From JAICNR01 sp035687725 (GTDB lineage: Bacteria > Gemmatimonadota > Gemmatimonadetes > JACCXV01 > JAHWKZ01): DNA of 24,032 nt. Below are positions 8,021 through 14,894 of the stretch, piece by piece; position 1 is the first letter of the stretch; each line of letters starts with the position of its first letter. Made by a program: the position numbers and the translations under genes. The stretch lies in NCBI GenBank assembly GCA_035687725.1, contig DASRVB010000175.1:1-24032 (forward strand), written 5' to 3'. Under the pieces are notes generated by a model. It was not told the origin of the DNA. It did not search any database and saw nothing but the letters and a program-made list of their open reading frames with translations.

Positions 8021-9015
8021 CGGGCGGGTGCGGTGAAGACGCGCTCGATCCAGACGGACGGGCGCTCCAGAAGCGATCGCCCGATCTCGAGGAGCCTGTC
8101 CGGAAGATCCGTCCCCTCATGGGGCCAGAGGGCTTGCTCGTAGGCCATCTGAAGGCAGGCCGCGGCAGACCAGCGGAGGGTGTAGTCGAGCCGAGCATCC
8201 TTCCCGGTATCTCGGGCTCCCGCGACATACCCCGCCCAGAAGGCCCGTGCGAGGGAGAGCCCTCGCCGGAGATCGTGCACCCGGCCGGCGAGGATCTCGG
8301 CGACGACCCACCCGGTGTCCCAGCCAGGGTCGCCGGAGCCGGCCAGCTCCCAATCGATGAGCGCCAGCACCGGCCCGTCGGGTCGTGGAGGGCTTTCACG
8401 GAGGATGTTCGAGAACCGGAGGTCGCCGTGGATAAACGACCGGGGACTCCATTCCTCAGCGAGACTCTCCAGCGTGTTTCCCCAGGTAGCCGAGCCCTGA
8501 ACGTGACCGATCAGCTCGAGTTGCCCCGTCGACGCCTCTCGCAGGATCCCGACCGGTGGATGGACGAGCGTCAGCACCCATGGCGCGGTCGCATCGCCCG
8601 GCGGGAGGGGAAGCGCATGAAGCCCGGCCAGCATGCGACCGAGTGCGTCTGCGACCTCGGCGTTCCAATCTCCAGCTCCGCCCGCACGGCCCAAGGGTCG
8701 GTGCTGGGAAAGAAACCCGAGAACCAGGGTGGAAGACGGCGGATCGTAGTCCAGCTTGCGGGGCGTGACCGGAACGGTCGCGTCTCTGCAGCCGGCGATC
8801 AGGTCGTAGGCCCGGGCTTCGCGCTCGAGTCCCCGGCGGGTCTCCGCGTCGACGGCCTGCTTGAGGAGGAGGGGCGAGTCGCCGTCGATCTCCACGCGAT
8901 AGAGGAGATTCCGGCCGGCAAGTCGGCGGACCGTTACTCGGGTAGGGCTACCGGAGGCGGTCGGGATCAGCCCGCGGCTGAGAAGGTGTGAGGCGGCCCC
9001 CGCATCGTCGAACAT
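8017..9015 (-). CDS. APH-fold phosphotransferase (kinase), probable Ser/Thr kinase of a dehydration pair
   Basis: This 332-residue protein-kinase-like phosphotransferase belongs to the aminoglycoside/choline phosphotransferase group. The catalytic loop is HGDLRFSN (196-203), with Asp198 as base and Asn203 for metal. The DFG-equivalent is IDWE, with Asp221. Lys52 in PLLLKQA is the likely ATP-binding lysine, and Glu66 the partner helix glutamate. By itself this fold would be called an antibiotic or small-molecule kinase. The overlapping HopA1-family gene changes the reading, because such pairs (as I recall, TvaC/TvaD for thioviridamide and LxmK/LxmY for lexapeptide) phosphorylate then eliminate Ser/Thr. 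It begins 33 bases after the stop of the 129-residue protein, with an AAGG close to the ATG. A 72% GC sample here matches the host. Antibiotic resistance is the main alternative role. Confidence 0.88.
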   Translation of the reverse strand: MFDDAGAASHLLSRGLIPTASGSPTRVTVRRLAGRNLLYRVEIDGDSPLLLKQAVDAETRRGLEREARAYDLIAGCRDATVPVTPRKLDYDPPSSTLVLGFLSQHRPLGRAGGAGDWNAEVADALGRMLAGLHALPLPPGDATAPWVLTLVHPPVGILREASTGQLELIGHVQGSATWGNTLESLAEEWSPRSFIHGDLRFSNILRESPPRPDGPVLALIDWELAGSGDPGWDTGWVVAEILAGRVHDLRRGLSLARAFWAGYVAGARDTGKDARLDYTLRWSAAACLQMAYEQALWPHEGTDLPDRLLEIGRSLLERPSVWIERVFTAPAR

Positions 9016-9048
9016 CGCCTTCGCGAGCCCAATCGACTTCTCGGTTCG

Positions 9049-9438
9049 CTACCACTCGTGCCAGGGAGTGGTCTTGGGGTAGGCGTATCTCGCATACAGA
9101 GCCGTGTACGTCGGCTCGACCGGCTCCATTGCCTCCTCGGGATCCACCGAGCACACGATCGTGATGTCGGCCGGGTAATTGCCATTCGTACGAAGCCAGA
9201 CCTCGGATCCGCCGCTTGAAGCCGGCTTCCTGCGCGCTACGCGGCTCAGGGGGCCTTCCATGTAGCAACCAAACGTCTTGTGATACAGTCGGAACTCGGG
9301 CGGCATTTTCCTGTAGTAGCCGAACACGATATCAAAGGGGAAACCGGGAACAACCTCGTCCGTGATTCCCAGTTCGGCGATGATCGGATCGTCCGGATAT
9401 TCCTGCTCGCCCTCGTATTGCTGTGTTTCCTCTGCCAT
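9049..9438 (-). CDS. 129-residue protein of unknown family, first gene of the kinase/HopA1 operon; candidate substrate
   Basis: I do not recognise this protein. The start is well supported: GGAGG lies six bases before the ATG, and a near-consensus promoter lies upstream. The N-terminal 30 residues are strongly acidic with no signal peptide (MAEETQQYEGEQEYPDDP). The centre is aromatic (FPFDIVFGYYRKMPPEF). A basic, serine/glycine-rich linker follows (RRKPASSGGSE at 69-79), and the tail is rich in Tyr, Thr and Trp. There are two Cys (58 and 96) and about 14 Ser/Thr. An acidic head before a Ser/Thr/Cys-bearing region resembles a RiPP leader and core. However, 129 residues is long and no leader-cleavage motif is seen. 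It may instead be a third subunit or a target protein. GC is about 56% over 9241-9420, below its neighbours. Confidence 0.75.
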   Translation of the reverse strand: MAEETQQYEGEQEYPDDPIIAELGITDEVVPGFPFDIVFGYYRKMPPEFRLYHKTFGCYMEGPLSRVARRKPASSGGSEVWLRTNGNYPADITIVCSVDPEEAMEPVEPTYTALYARYAYPKTTPWHEW

Positions 9439-9480
9439 GGCCAGCCTCCAGCGGATGGGTTCGGAGCGTGGTCTGAAACG

Positions 9481-9509
9481 ACTATATCCGATCCACAAAC
9501 ATGGTTCAA
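9481..9509 (-). promoter_or_regulatory. Near-consensus sigma-70-type promoter of the kinase/HopA1 operon
   Basis: On the minus strand TTGAAC (9509-9504) and TATAGT (9486-9481) are separated by exactly 17 bases. Transcription would begin near 9474, leaving a 5' leader of about 36 bases that carries the GGAGG ribosome binding site. It sits directly after the stop of the cyclase gene at 9516, so the three genes downstream can be expressed independently. Confidence 0.6.
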
Positions 9510-9515
9510 TGCCGG

Positions 9516-12335
9516 TCAGTCGCGACGGGCACGCTCCTCCCGGATCGCCTCGAGCCTGGAACGAGCGAGCTGGAGCCGGTTTTCGAAGACCGGATCCGCC
9601 GCGCTCCAGGCGGTGAGAACGCGTGCATAGCGCTGCTCCGCTTCCGCGAACCGCTCCTGCCGATCCAGGACGCGGGCGAGCTCGAACTCGGCCGAGCTGG
9701 CGAACGGCTCCCGAATCCCGTAGAAGGAGCCCAGGTAGCGCTCCGCGGTGGGCAGGTCGCCGAGCTCGATCGCGAGGTGGGAGAGCCAGATCCGGATCGC
9801 AGTGTTCGTCTGCAGCCGCGCGCGCAGATAACCCGTCGCTTCCCGCTGGGCCTGGATCAGCGTGCCGAGCGCCTCCTGTGACCGGCCGTCGAGCCGCCAC
9901 CGTTCGTATCCGGCGAGAGCTTTCTCCGCGCCGGCCGCGAAGTTTGCTCCATACCGATCGCCGGAGGCGCCCAGGCTGTCGGCGAGCATCGCCAGGCGTT
10001 CCCGGGCGGAGGCGACATCTGCTCGCCGATCGCGATCGACGCCGAACGCTCCGACGAAGAATGCGACCTCGGGTGTGGCCCTGGCGAGATCGATCCGTGT
10101 CAGGACCCGATCGACGTGGCTTGCGGGAACCGGCATCCCCCAAGCTGAAGCGAGGTAGCTGAATGCCAGACTCGCGTCCTCTCCCACTTCGGGCTTCGAC
10201 AGCTCCTCGAACGCTGCCGCGACTCGTCCGCGGCTGAAGCGCACACTCGCCAGACCTTGGGCGCGATCGGGGTCGGAGGCAGAGCCGGTGGCGAAGACCG
10301 CTTCGGAAAGGGCCAGAAGACTGGGGTGCCAGAACATGTTGCGGGCAATGAAGCGCGCGTACGAGCCAGGCAGCGTGTCGATCGTCTGCCAGCCAGCTTG
10401 CCGCTCGTTCGAATCTCCGAACGCGAGTTGATATCCCAACCTGTAGAGAGGCGCTTCCCGAGAACCAGGGGCCAGCGTATCGTACGCAGTGACGAAGGCA
10501 CGTGCCCGATCGGCGCTCGCGTGAAGGCCGAACGCGTTGTCGATCAAGTGCTGATAGTCCGACCCCAGGGTGGGATCGATCCTCCTCGCTCTCTCGAATG
10601 CGCTGTCGGCAGTCATCGGATTCATCAGGAGCTGCGGGCCCAGGTGGAAGTAGACTTCGCCGAGCGCCGCCCACGTCTCATGGTCCCCGGGATAGCGTCG
10701 GATCGCCTGTTCCACGAGCTCGCGGCTCTCCAGAGATCCAGAGTGGAGCGCCAGGATCCCCCGCACGATGAGCGCCTCCCGGGGAGGCAGGCGATTCAAG
10801 TGGCGCGCCGCCTTTTTCAGGTATTCGGCGGATTCCTCCAGCCCTCCCCAGCCCGCAGAAAGACCTTGCATGTAGTACGCGAGGGCGAACGTCGAGTCGA
10901 TCTGGGTAGCGCGTTCGTACAGCTCGAATGCGCCATTGTAGTTGGAGTGGCGATAGAGCTGCTGTCCCTCCAGGTAGGCTTTCAATGCGCTCAAGGAGTC
11001 GGTCGTGATCCTGGCCAGATCGACCGTCCCCCGCTTGGAGCCCGCTTCGACGGGAACGATCTGCACGAGCTCGATCGACAGGCGATCGACCAGCTGGAAG
11101 AGACTGTCGGGAACGCCTTCGACGGTCGCCGAGCCGATTCGGCCTTCGCCTCCCAGTTCGTAGATGTCGGCGGACATCCGAACCCTGTTACCGACCGACA
11201 ATGCACGACCCACCACACCGTACCGGGCCCCCGTTCGCCGAGCCATCGTCAGAATCTGGTCGAGTTCCGGCGCGTCGTCTCCGAACGCGTTGTCCCAAAT
11301 CGCCACCACCGTTCGGCTGTCGATGGTGCGAAGTCCCGTGACACCGTCGAGGTTCGTCGACAGGAGGTCGACCATTTCGACGTCCCACCCCTCGAGTTCG
11401 TCGCCCGTGACGCTGAACGGCAGGACGACGATGCCGGGAGTGGCCGCACTTGCAATCGCGCTGTCGGCACCCAGGTCCGATCCTCTGTTGCGCGTGACGG
11501 CGTAGGTGAGCACCAGAGCGGCGAGCACGGCCACTCCCGCGGTCGTCGCCATCGTCCGGCGATCGATCGGGAGAAACTGCGGAAGCGGTCGCTGGCCCGG
11601 GATCTCGCCCGATCCAGACCCGTCGACCTCGAAGACCTGGACATCGGCGACTCCCTTGAATGGCGGATGTTCGACCTGCTCGAATCGGAAGGCGGGATTC
11701 TGGCGCAGCTGGTGCCATACATCGGCACTGACCAATACCTGTCCTGGTTCGGCCGCGCGCTCGATACGCGAGGCGACGTTGACGCCATCGCCGTAGAGGT
11801 CGCCATCTTCGGTCTGTGCGACGTCCCCGACATGGACGCCGATCCGCAGCGGAGGAGGCTCCCCCCAGGACTCCGTCGCCTGGCGCCTGTATTCCTCGCG
11901 GAAATGGAGCGCAGCCTCGACCGCCGAATGGGTACTGCGAAAGTGAGCCAGCGCACCGTCGCCCATGAACTTCACGAGTCGGCCGTCATGATCGCGAACA
12001 GTCCGTCTGGCGATACCTCGAAAGAGCTGAACCAGGACCATGACCCGGGCTTCGTCACGTGCCATGAGCTCGCTGTAGTTGGCGATGTCGGCGAACCAGA
12101 TCGCGGCCAGCTCGTGGGCTGCGGATCCTCGCAGCTGGCGGAAGACGATCGTCGTGATCGCGACTAGGCCGCTGCCCAGAACGACGAACGTGGCGCTCGC
12201 GGCCCAGCCCGGCAGACCATTGTCGCCTGAGAGCGCATCCAGGAGCTGGAAGACGAGCCAGGAGGCCGCGAGGTATGCAAGGAGGAGGGCAAGCGGCTTG
12301 CGCCGACTGCGGACAAACCAAAACAGACGGCCCAT
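9516..12335 (-). CDS. Membrane class III adenylate cyclase fused to TolB-like and TPR regions
   Basis: This 939-residue multidomain protein begins with two hydrophobic segments (about 15-35 and 44-66). The class III nucleotide cyclase domain spans about 75-240. The metal aspartates are Asp83 (FADIANYS) and Asp126 (FMGDGALAHF). Lys122 and Asp183 are the adenine-specifying pair, and Asn186 and Arg190 (YGDGVNVASRIE) stabilise the transition state, so it should be active on ATP. A third membrane helix (264-280) leads to a TolB/FlgO-like alpha-beta domain (about 301-410, beginning IVVLPFSV). About 480 residues of TPR-like helical repeats follow. This order puts the cyclase in the cytoplasm and the TolB-TPR part outside the inner membrane, which suggests a sensor. 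It follows the zinc-ribbon gene by 40 bases. No clear ribosome binding site is seen. Confidence 0.9.
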   Translation of the reverse strand: MGRLFWFVRSRRKPLALLLAYLAASWLVFQLLDALSGDNGLPGWAASATFVVLGSGLVAITTIVFRQLRGSAAHELAAIWFADIANYSELMARDEARVMVLVQLFRGIARRTVRDHDGRLVKFMGDGALAHFRSTHSAVEAALHFREEYRRQATESWGEPPPLRIGVHVGDVAQTEDGDLYGDGVNVASRIERAAEPGQVLVSADVWHQLRQNPAFRFEQVEHPPFKGVADVQVFEVDGSGSGEIPGQRPLPQFLPIDRRTMATTAGVAVLAALVLTYAVTRNRGSDLGADSAIASAATPGIVVLPFSVTGDELEGWDVEMVDLLSTNLDGVTGLRTIDSRTVVAIWDNAFGDDAPELDQILTMARRTGARYGVVGRALSVGNRVRMSADIYELGGEGRIGSATVEGVPDSLFQLVDRLSIELVQIVPVEAGSKRGTVDLARITTDSLSALKAYLEGQQLYRHSNYNGAFELYERATQIDSTFALAYYMQGLSAGWGGLEESAEYLKKAARHLNRLPPREALIVRGILALHSGSLESRELVEQAIRRYPGDHETWAALGEVYFHLGPQLLMNPMTADSAFERARRIDPTLGSDYQHLIDNAFGLHASADRARAFVTAYDTLAPGSREAPLYRLGYQLAFGDSNERQAGWQTIDTLPGSYARFIARNMFWHPSLLALSEAVFATGSASDPDRAQGLASVRFSRGRVAAAFEELSKPEVGEDASLAFSYLASAWGMPVPASHVDRVLTRIDLARATPEVAFFVGAFGVDRDRRADVASARERLAMLADSLGASGDRYGANFAAGAEKALAGYERWRLDGRSQEALGTLIQAQREATGYLRARLQTNTAIRIWLSHLAIELGDLPTAERYLGSFYGIREPFASSAEFELARVLDRQERFAEAEQRYARVLTAWSAADPVFENRLQLARSRLEAIREERARRD

Positions 12336-12375
12336 GCAACCAAGGTACCCTGACCAGCGTGACGCCGGAAGGCGA

Positions 12376-12732
12376 CTATGCGCTCGAAGCTTCGGCCACC
12401 GCCTTCGGAGCCAGCACCTCCACCGATAGCTCGAACGTCCGCTCCTCGTCGGGCTTGAGTGCCCCGACGCCGAGCACCTGGCGGGCCATCTCCTGACCCC
12501 TGTCGTCCTTGATCGTCAGCAGGATCGAATACTCCCACGCCTCGCCGTCGACCGGCGGGCGGAGCGTGCCCTCGACCCGCAGCGGGACGAAGCTCGACCA
12601 CTCGAGCTGGCCGCCGCGCGGATCGAACCGCAGGTGGTGGCGGCACGCGGGACAGACCGTCGCGCTCTCGAGGATCGTGGCCTTGCAGAGGGGGCAGGTG
12701 CGCGCCTGACCCGGAACGACCCTCCGGCTCAT
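12376..12732 (-). CDS. Zinc-ribbon protein of unknown function
   Basis: This 118-residue protein opens with a four-cysteine zinc ribbon: CPLC (Cys13, Cys16) and CPAC (Cys27, Cys30). The remainder looks like a beta-rich domain (SSFVPLRVEGTLRPP, WEYSILLTIKD) that I cannot assign. The ATG overlaps the bactofilin stop as ATGA, so the two are translated in a coupled way and probably act together or are needed in fixed ratio. It has no signal peptide and should be cytoplasmic. Confidence 0.82.
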   Translation of the reverse strand: MSRRVVPGQARTCPLCKATILESATVCPACRHHLRFDPRGGQLEWSSFVPLRVEGTLRPPVDGEAWEYSILLTIKDDRGQEMARQVLGVGALKPDEERTFELSVEVLAPKAVAEASSA

Positions 12733-13247
12733 GCGGTGGAGCCGGTCTCCAGCCTCATCCTGGGTGCCCGTGCCGCTTCCTTCTCGCTCCAGCCGAACTC
12801 GGCCTGTCCGCGCATGCGGGAGCCGGCGGCGACCGTCAGTGACCCGGCCTTGACGTCTCCGTTGATCATGCCGCTCTCGAGCAGCTCCACCCGGGACGCG
12901 GACTCGATGTTTCCCTCGAGCTCGCCGCCCACGATGACGGTTCCGGCCCGCACGCTGCCCGTTACCTTGGCGCCCTTCTCGATCGTCAAGTCACCCTCGA
13001 CCTGCACGTCCCCCTTGAACTTGCCGACCAGCCGGACGTGACCAGAGCCTTCGATCTTGCCTTCGATCGTCAGGTCGGCTGCGATGACGGATTCCATCGC
13101 CCGGCTCTCCCGGGCGCGGGACGGCTCGGAAGGACTCGGCGTCCCGGTCGGAGAAGCTCCCATGGGCTCGGTTCGGACCTGCGCCGGGGACGGTTCCGGA
13201 GACGAGGGGGCGTTCTTGCTGGGGCTCGGCTCTTTCCAGATAGCCAT
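12729..13247 (-). CDS. Bactofilin (polymer-forming cytoskeletal protein)
   Basis: This 172-residue bactofilin has a right-handed beta-helix core at about residues 53-150, visible as short repeated strands such as LTIEGKIEGSGHVRLVGKF, GDVQVEGDLTIEKGAKVTG and SVRAGTVIVGGELEGNI. Before it is a disordered Pro/Ser-rich N-terminal tail; after it a short charged C-terminal tail. Bactofilins self-assemble into non-polar filaments at the inner face of the membrane and help shape cells or place envelope enzymes. AGGAG lies about nine bases before the ATG, supporting the start. The zinc-ribbon gene overlaps its stop and the cyclase gene follows, so the three may form an operon. No peptidase partner of the kind seen with other bactofilins is nearby. 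Confidence 0.93.
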   Translation of the reverse strand: MAIWKEPSPSKNAPSSPEPSPAQVRTEPMGASPTGTPSPSEPSRARESRAMESVIAADLTIEGKIEGSGHVRLVGKFKGDVQVEGDLTIEKGAKVTGSVRAGTVIVGGELEGNIESASRVELLESGMINGDVKAGSLTVAAGSRMRGQAEFGWSEKEAARAPRMRLETGSTA

Positions 13248-13274
13248 GACTCGATGCTCCTATGAGGGTCCGAG

Positions 13275-13345
13275 GTCAGGAATTCAAGGAAAGGATGATA
13301 GCTATAGTCAAAGCCCTTGATGCGCAACAGGATACTAAATGCGTG
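13275..13345 (-). promoter_or_regulatory. AT-rich stretch, likely promoter region of the bactofilin operon
   Basis: The 163-base gap between the bactofilin start and the lipoprotein stop contains a conspicuously AT-rich segment in otherwise GC-rich DNA. On the minus strand it includes TTGACT and TATAGCTATCAT elements, but I cannot fit a -35/-10 pair with good spacing. I see no gene in this gap. Confidence 0.3.
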
Positions 13346-13410
13346 GTCAGAGCCCGGGGCGGCGGGAGCGGTCAGGTTACAGGGCCAGCGCGCCGCACGG
13401 CGGGATACGT

Positions 13411-13950
13411 TCAGCGGTCTATGCCGATGGCGATCCGCTCCGGCTGCCCTGAACCCGGCTCGGGATTCTCGATCTCGAGGACCAAGCCGGCAACCTGTTG
13501 GGGGAGGTGGAACAGGACGATCCAATCCCGCCAGTTGTCTCCCGGATCGTTCATGAAGAGGAGAGCCGACTGCATGGCCACGGTCGGCTCGGCGCGCCCG
13601 CCGGTGGAGTCGATCACGGATAGATGATCCTCTAGGTACTTCTGGGTGAATGCCAGCCGGCTCATGGCATCGAGATCCTCGAGCCCGGACCACTTCACGT
13701 AAACCATCACGCCCTCGCGGCCGGGCTGTTCCCGGAAGCTGCTGATCGGAGGGCCGGGAACCGGTGCGGGCTGGACCCGCTCGACCGTGAGCGTGTAGGC
13801 ACCGATCGCGATCGGCTGACCGAAGGCACCCGGGGCGCTCTCCCCGCCCCCTTTGCACGCGGAGAGAAGCAACGCGAGCGCGATGCCGACCGTCATGGCC
13901 GGGAGGTGGCGCTCAGCGTATGCGGGCATAGGCACGTCGGGCCACCTCAT
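13411..13950 (-). CDS. Lipoprotein, unknown function
   Basis: This 179-residue protein has a lipoprotein signal: the hydrophobic segment MTVGIALALLLSAC ends in a lipobox with the lipidated Cys followed by KGGGE. Mature residues form a beta-rich domain (YTLTVERVQPAP, GVMVYVKWSGLE, AGLVLEIENPEPG) that looks like the small Ig-like fold of DUF4352-type proteins, though I cannot prove it. ATG 13950 is preferred because GGGAG and GGAGG lie upstream. ATG codons at 13929 and 13896 would give shorter signals but lack ribosome binding sites. The start overlaps the end of the preceding lipoprotein gene by 38 bases, which suggests coupled expression. Confidence 0.8.
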   Translation of the reverse strand: MRWPDVPMPAYAERHLPAMTVGIALALLLSACKGGGESAPGAFGQPIAIGAYTLTVERVQPAPVPGPPISSFREQPGREGVMVYVKWSGLEDLDAMSRLAFTQKYLEDHLSVIDSTGGRAEPTVAMQSALLFMNDPGDNWRDWIVLFHLPQQVAGLVLEIENPEPGSGQPERIAIGIDR

Positions 13951-14395
13951 GCGCCTCCACTCCCTGACGGAGGTTGTCTTCGTTGGGATGTGCCAGAACG
14001 GCTCCGTACTGATTCGTGGCGTCGAAGGCGGCGCTGTTGAACTCGCGCGTCGACGCCTCCGGCCATTTCACGATGACCGTCGACGGCCGCATGGAGCGGT
14101 AATCCTCGAAGATTCCCGTGTCCTCGACCAGCGACCGAAGGGCTCGGTAGCTGGAGCTGGCTCCTCGCGCCTGCCGGCGATCTCCCGCGACGAGCGCCTC
14201 GAGCTTCGGTTGGATCGAGTCGAGCTCGACCAGGATCGCGCCAGCACACGGGCGGTACTCCGCACCGGTGATTCCCAGATCCCTGTCGGCGAACGTCTCG
14301 CAGACATCCGATGATATGCGGCCGCAGGCGGTCATGACGACGAGTGGCAGTACGGAGATGGGCAGGATGCGGATCGGCAGGACGCGGATCGACAA
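13913..14395 (-). CDS. Lipoprotein, unknown function, with a repeat-built signal peptide
   Basis: This 160-residue protein has the likely lipobox VVMTAC, with the Cys at residue 24. The start is a TTG, because the upstream in-frame stop is the TGA of the previous gene and no ATG or GTG lies between. No ribosome binding site is seen, so the start is provisional. The signal region is made of a degenerate five-residue repeat (RVLPI, RILPI, SVLPL) encoded by 15-base units. The mature part is helical and charged, with three further cysteines at most and no domain I know. It sits third in the envelope operon, 45 bases after the Big_2 lipoprotein gene. Confidence 0.72.
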   Translation of the reverse strand: MSIRVLPIRILPISVLPLVVMTACGRISSDVCETFADRDLGITGAEYRPCAGAILVELDSIQPKLEALVAGDRRQARGASSSYRALRSLVEDTGIFEDYRSMRPSTVIVKWPEASTREFNSAAFDATNQYGAVLAHPNEDNLRQGVEAHEVARRAYARIR

Positions 14396-14418
14396 GAGGC
14401 GGAGTGAAAGGATGCGCC
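14344..14418 (-). repeat. Degenerate 15-base tandem repeat in a signal peptide region
   Basis: Reading the minus strand, five consecutive 15-base units share the pattern cgc-rtc-ctg-ccg-atc: CGCATCCTTTCACTC, CGCCTCTTGTCGATC, CGCGTCCTGCCGATC, CGCATCCTGCCCATC and TCCGTACTGCCACTC. The last three and part of the second encode the start of the lipoprotein signal peptide. The first lies before the TTG start but is still in frame. Confidence 0.65.
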
Positions 14419-14440
14419 GATGCGCGATCGCCGGTGCCCT

Positions 14441-14881
14441 TCAGTCGGCGTGAACCGTGATGGTCACGCTCGCTGTGTCGTTGGCGGGGTTCGTGTCGGT
14501 CTGGTCCGAGCTCACGCGAGCCACGCTGACGATCTGGGCATCCACGGTGATCACCGTCGAGGCGGACATTCCGCCCGTCTCCGCGGTGATCGTGGCCACG
14601 CCCTGACCGACCGCGGTCACCATGCCGTTCGCGTCGACGGAGGCGACCGAGGGGGCGCTGGAGCGCCAGACGGCGTCGAGCGCCGCTGGTTCCAGCCCGT
14701 CGGGAAGCTCGAGCTCGAGCTGGGTGCGGGCGCCGATGGCTTCCAATACCGAGGTATCCGCTCGCACCGATAGCTCGACGCCTCCGGGCGCGAGCGGACC
14801 GACGCCGGTGCACGCGCTCAGCGGCAGGGCGAGCGGAACGGCGAGCGACAGGGCAAGGTATTGGGAGCGCTTCTTTCTCAC
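14441..14881 (-). CDS. Lipoprotein with a Big_2 (Ig-like group 2) domain
   Basis: This 146-residue protein begins at GTG 14881, chosen because GGAGG stands five bases upstream. The signal MRKKRSQYLALSLAVPLALPLSAC has a basic head, a hydrophobic core and a lipobox. The mature part holds one Big_2-type Ig-like domain with the usual motif pattern: WRSSAPSVASVDANGMVTAV then GVATITAETGG. Such domains are typical of surface adhesins and extracellular scaffolds. It starts 13 bases after the stop of the 1267-residue Ig-like protein, so the two are almost surely co-transcribed. It is the only single-Ig partner of that protein in the window. Confidence 0.88.
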   Translation of the reverse strand: MRKKRSQYLALSLAVPLALPLSACTGVGPLAPGGVELSVRADTSVLEAIGARTQLELELPDGLEPAALDAVWRSSAPSVASVDANGMVTAVGQGVATITAETGGMSASTVITVDAQIVSVARVSSDQTDTNPANDTASVTITVHAD

Positions 14882-14894
14882 GTCTGCCTCCGTT

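Noticed and set aside
8017..9015. Aminoglycoside resistance gene
   Set aside because: The fold fits, but the overlap with a HopA1-family gene and the shared operon make a RiPP-type or protein kinase role more likely. Kept only as an alternative.
10257..12167. Plus-strand open frame of 636 codons
   Set aside because: It is antisense to the cyclase gene, whose catalytic motifs are intact on the other strand.
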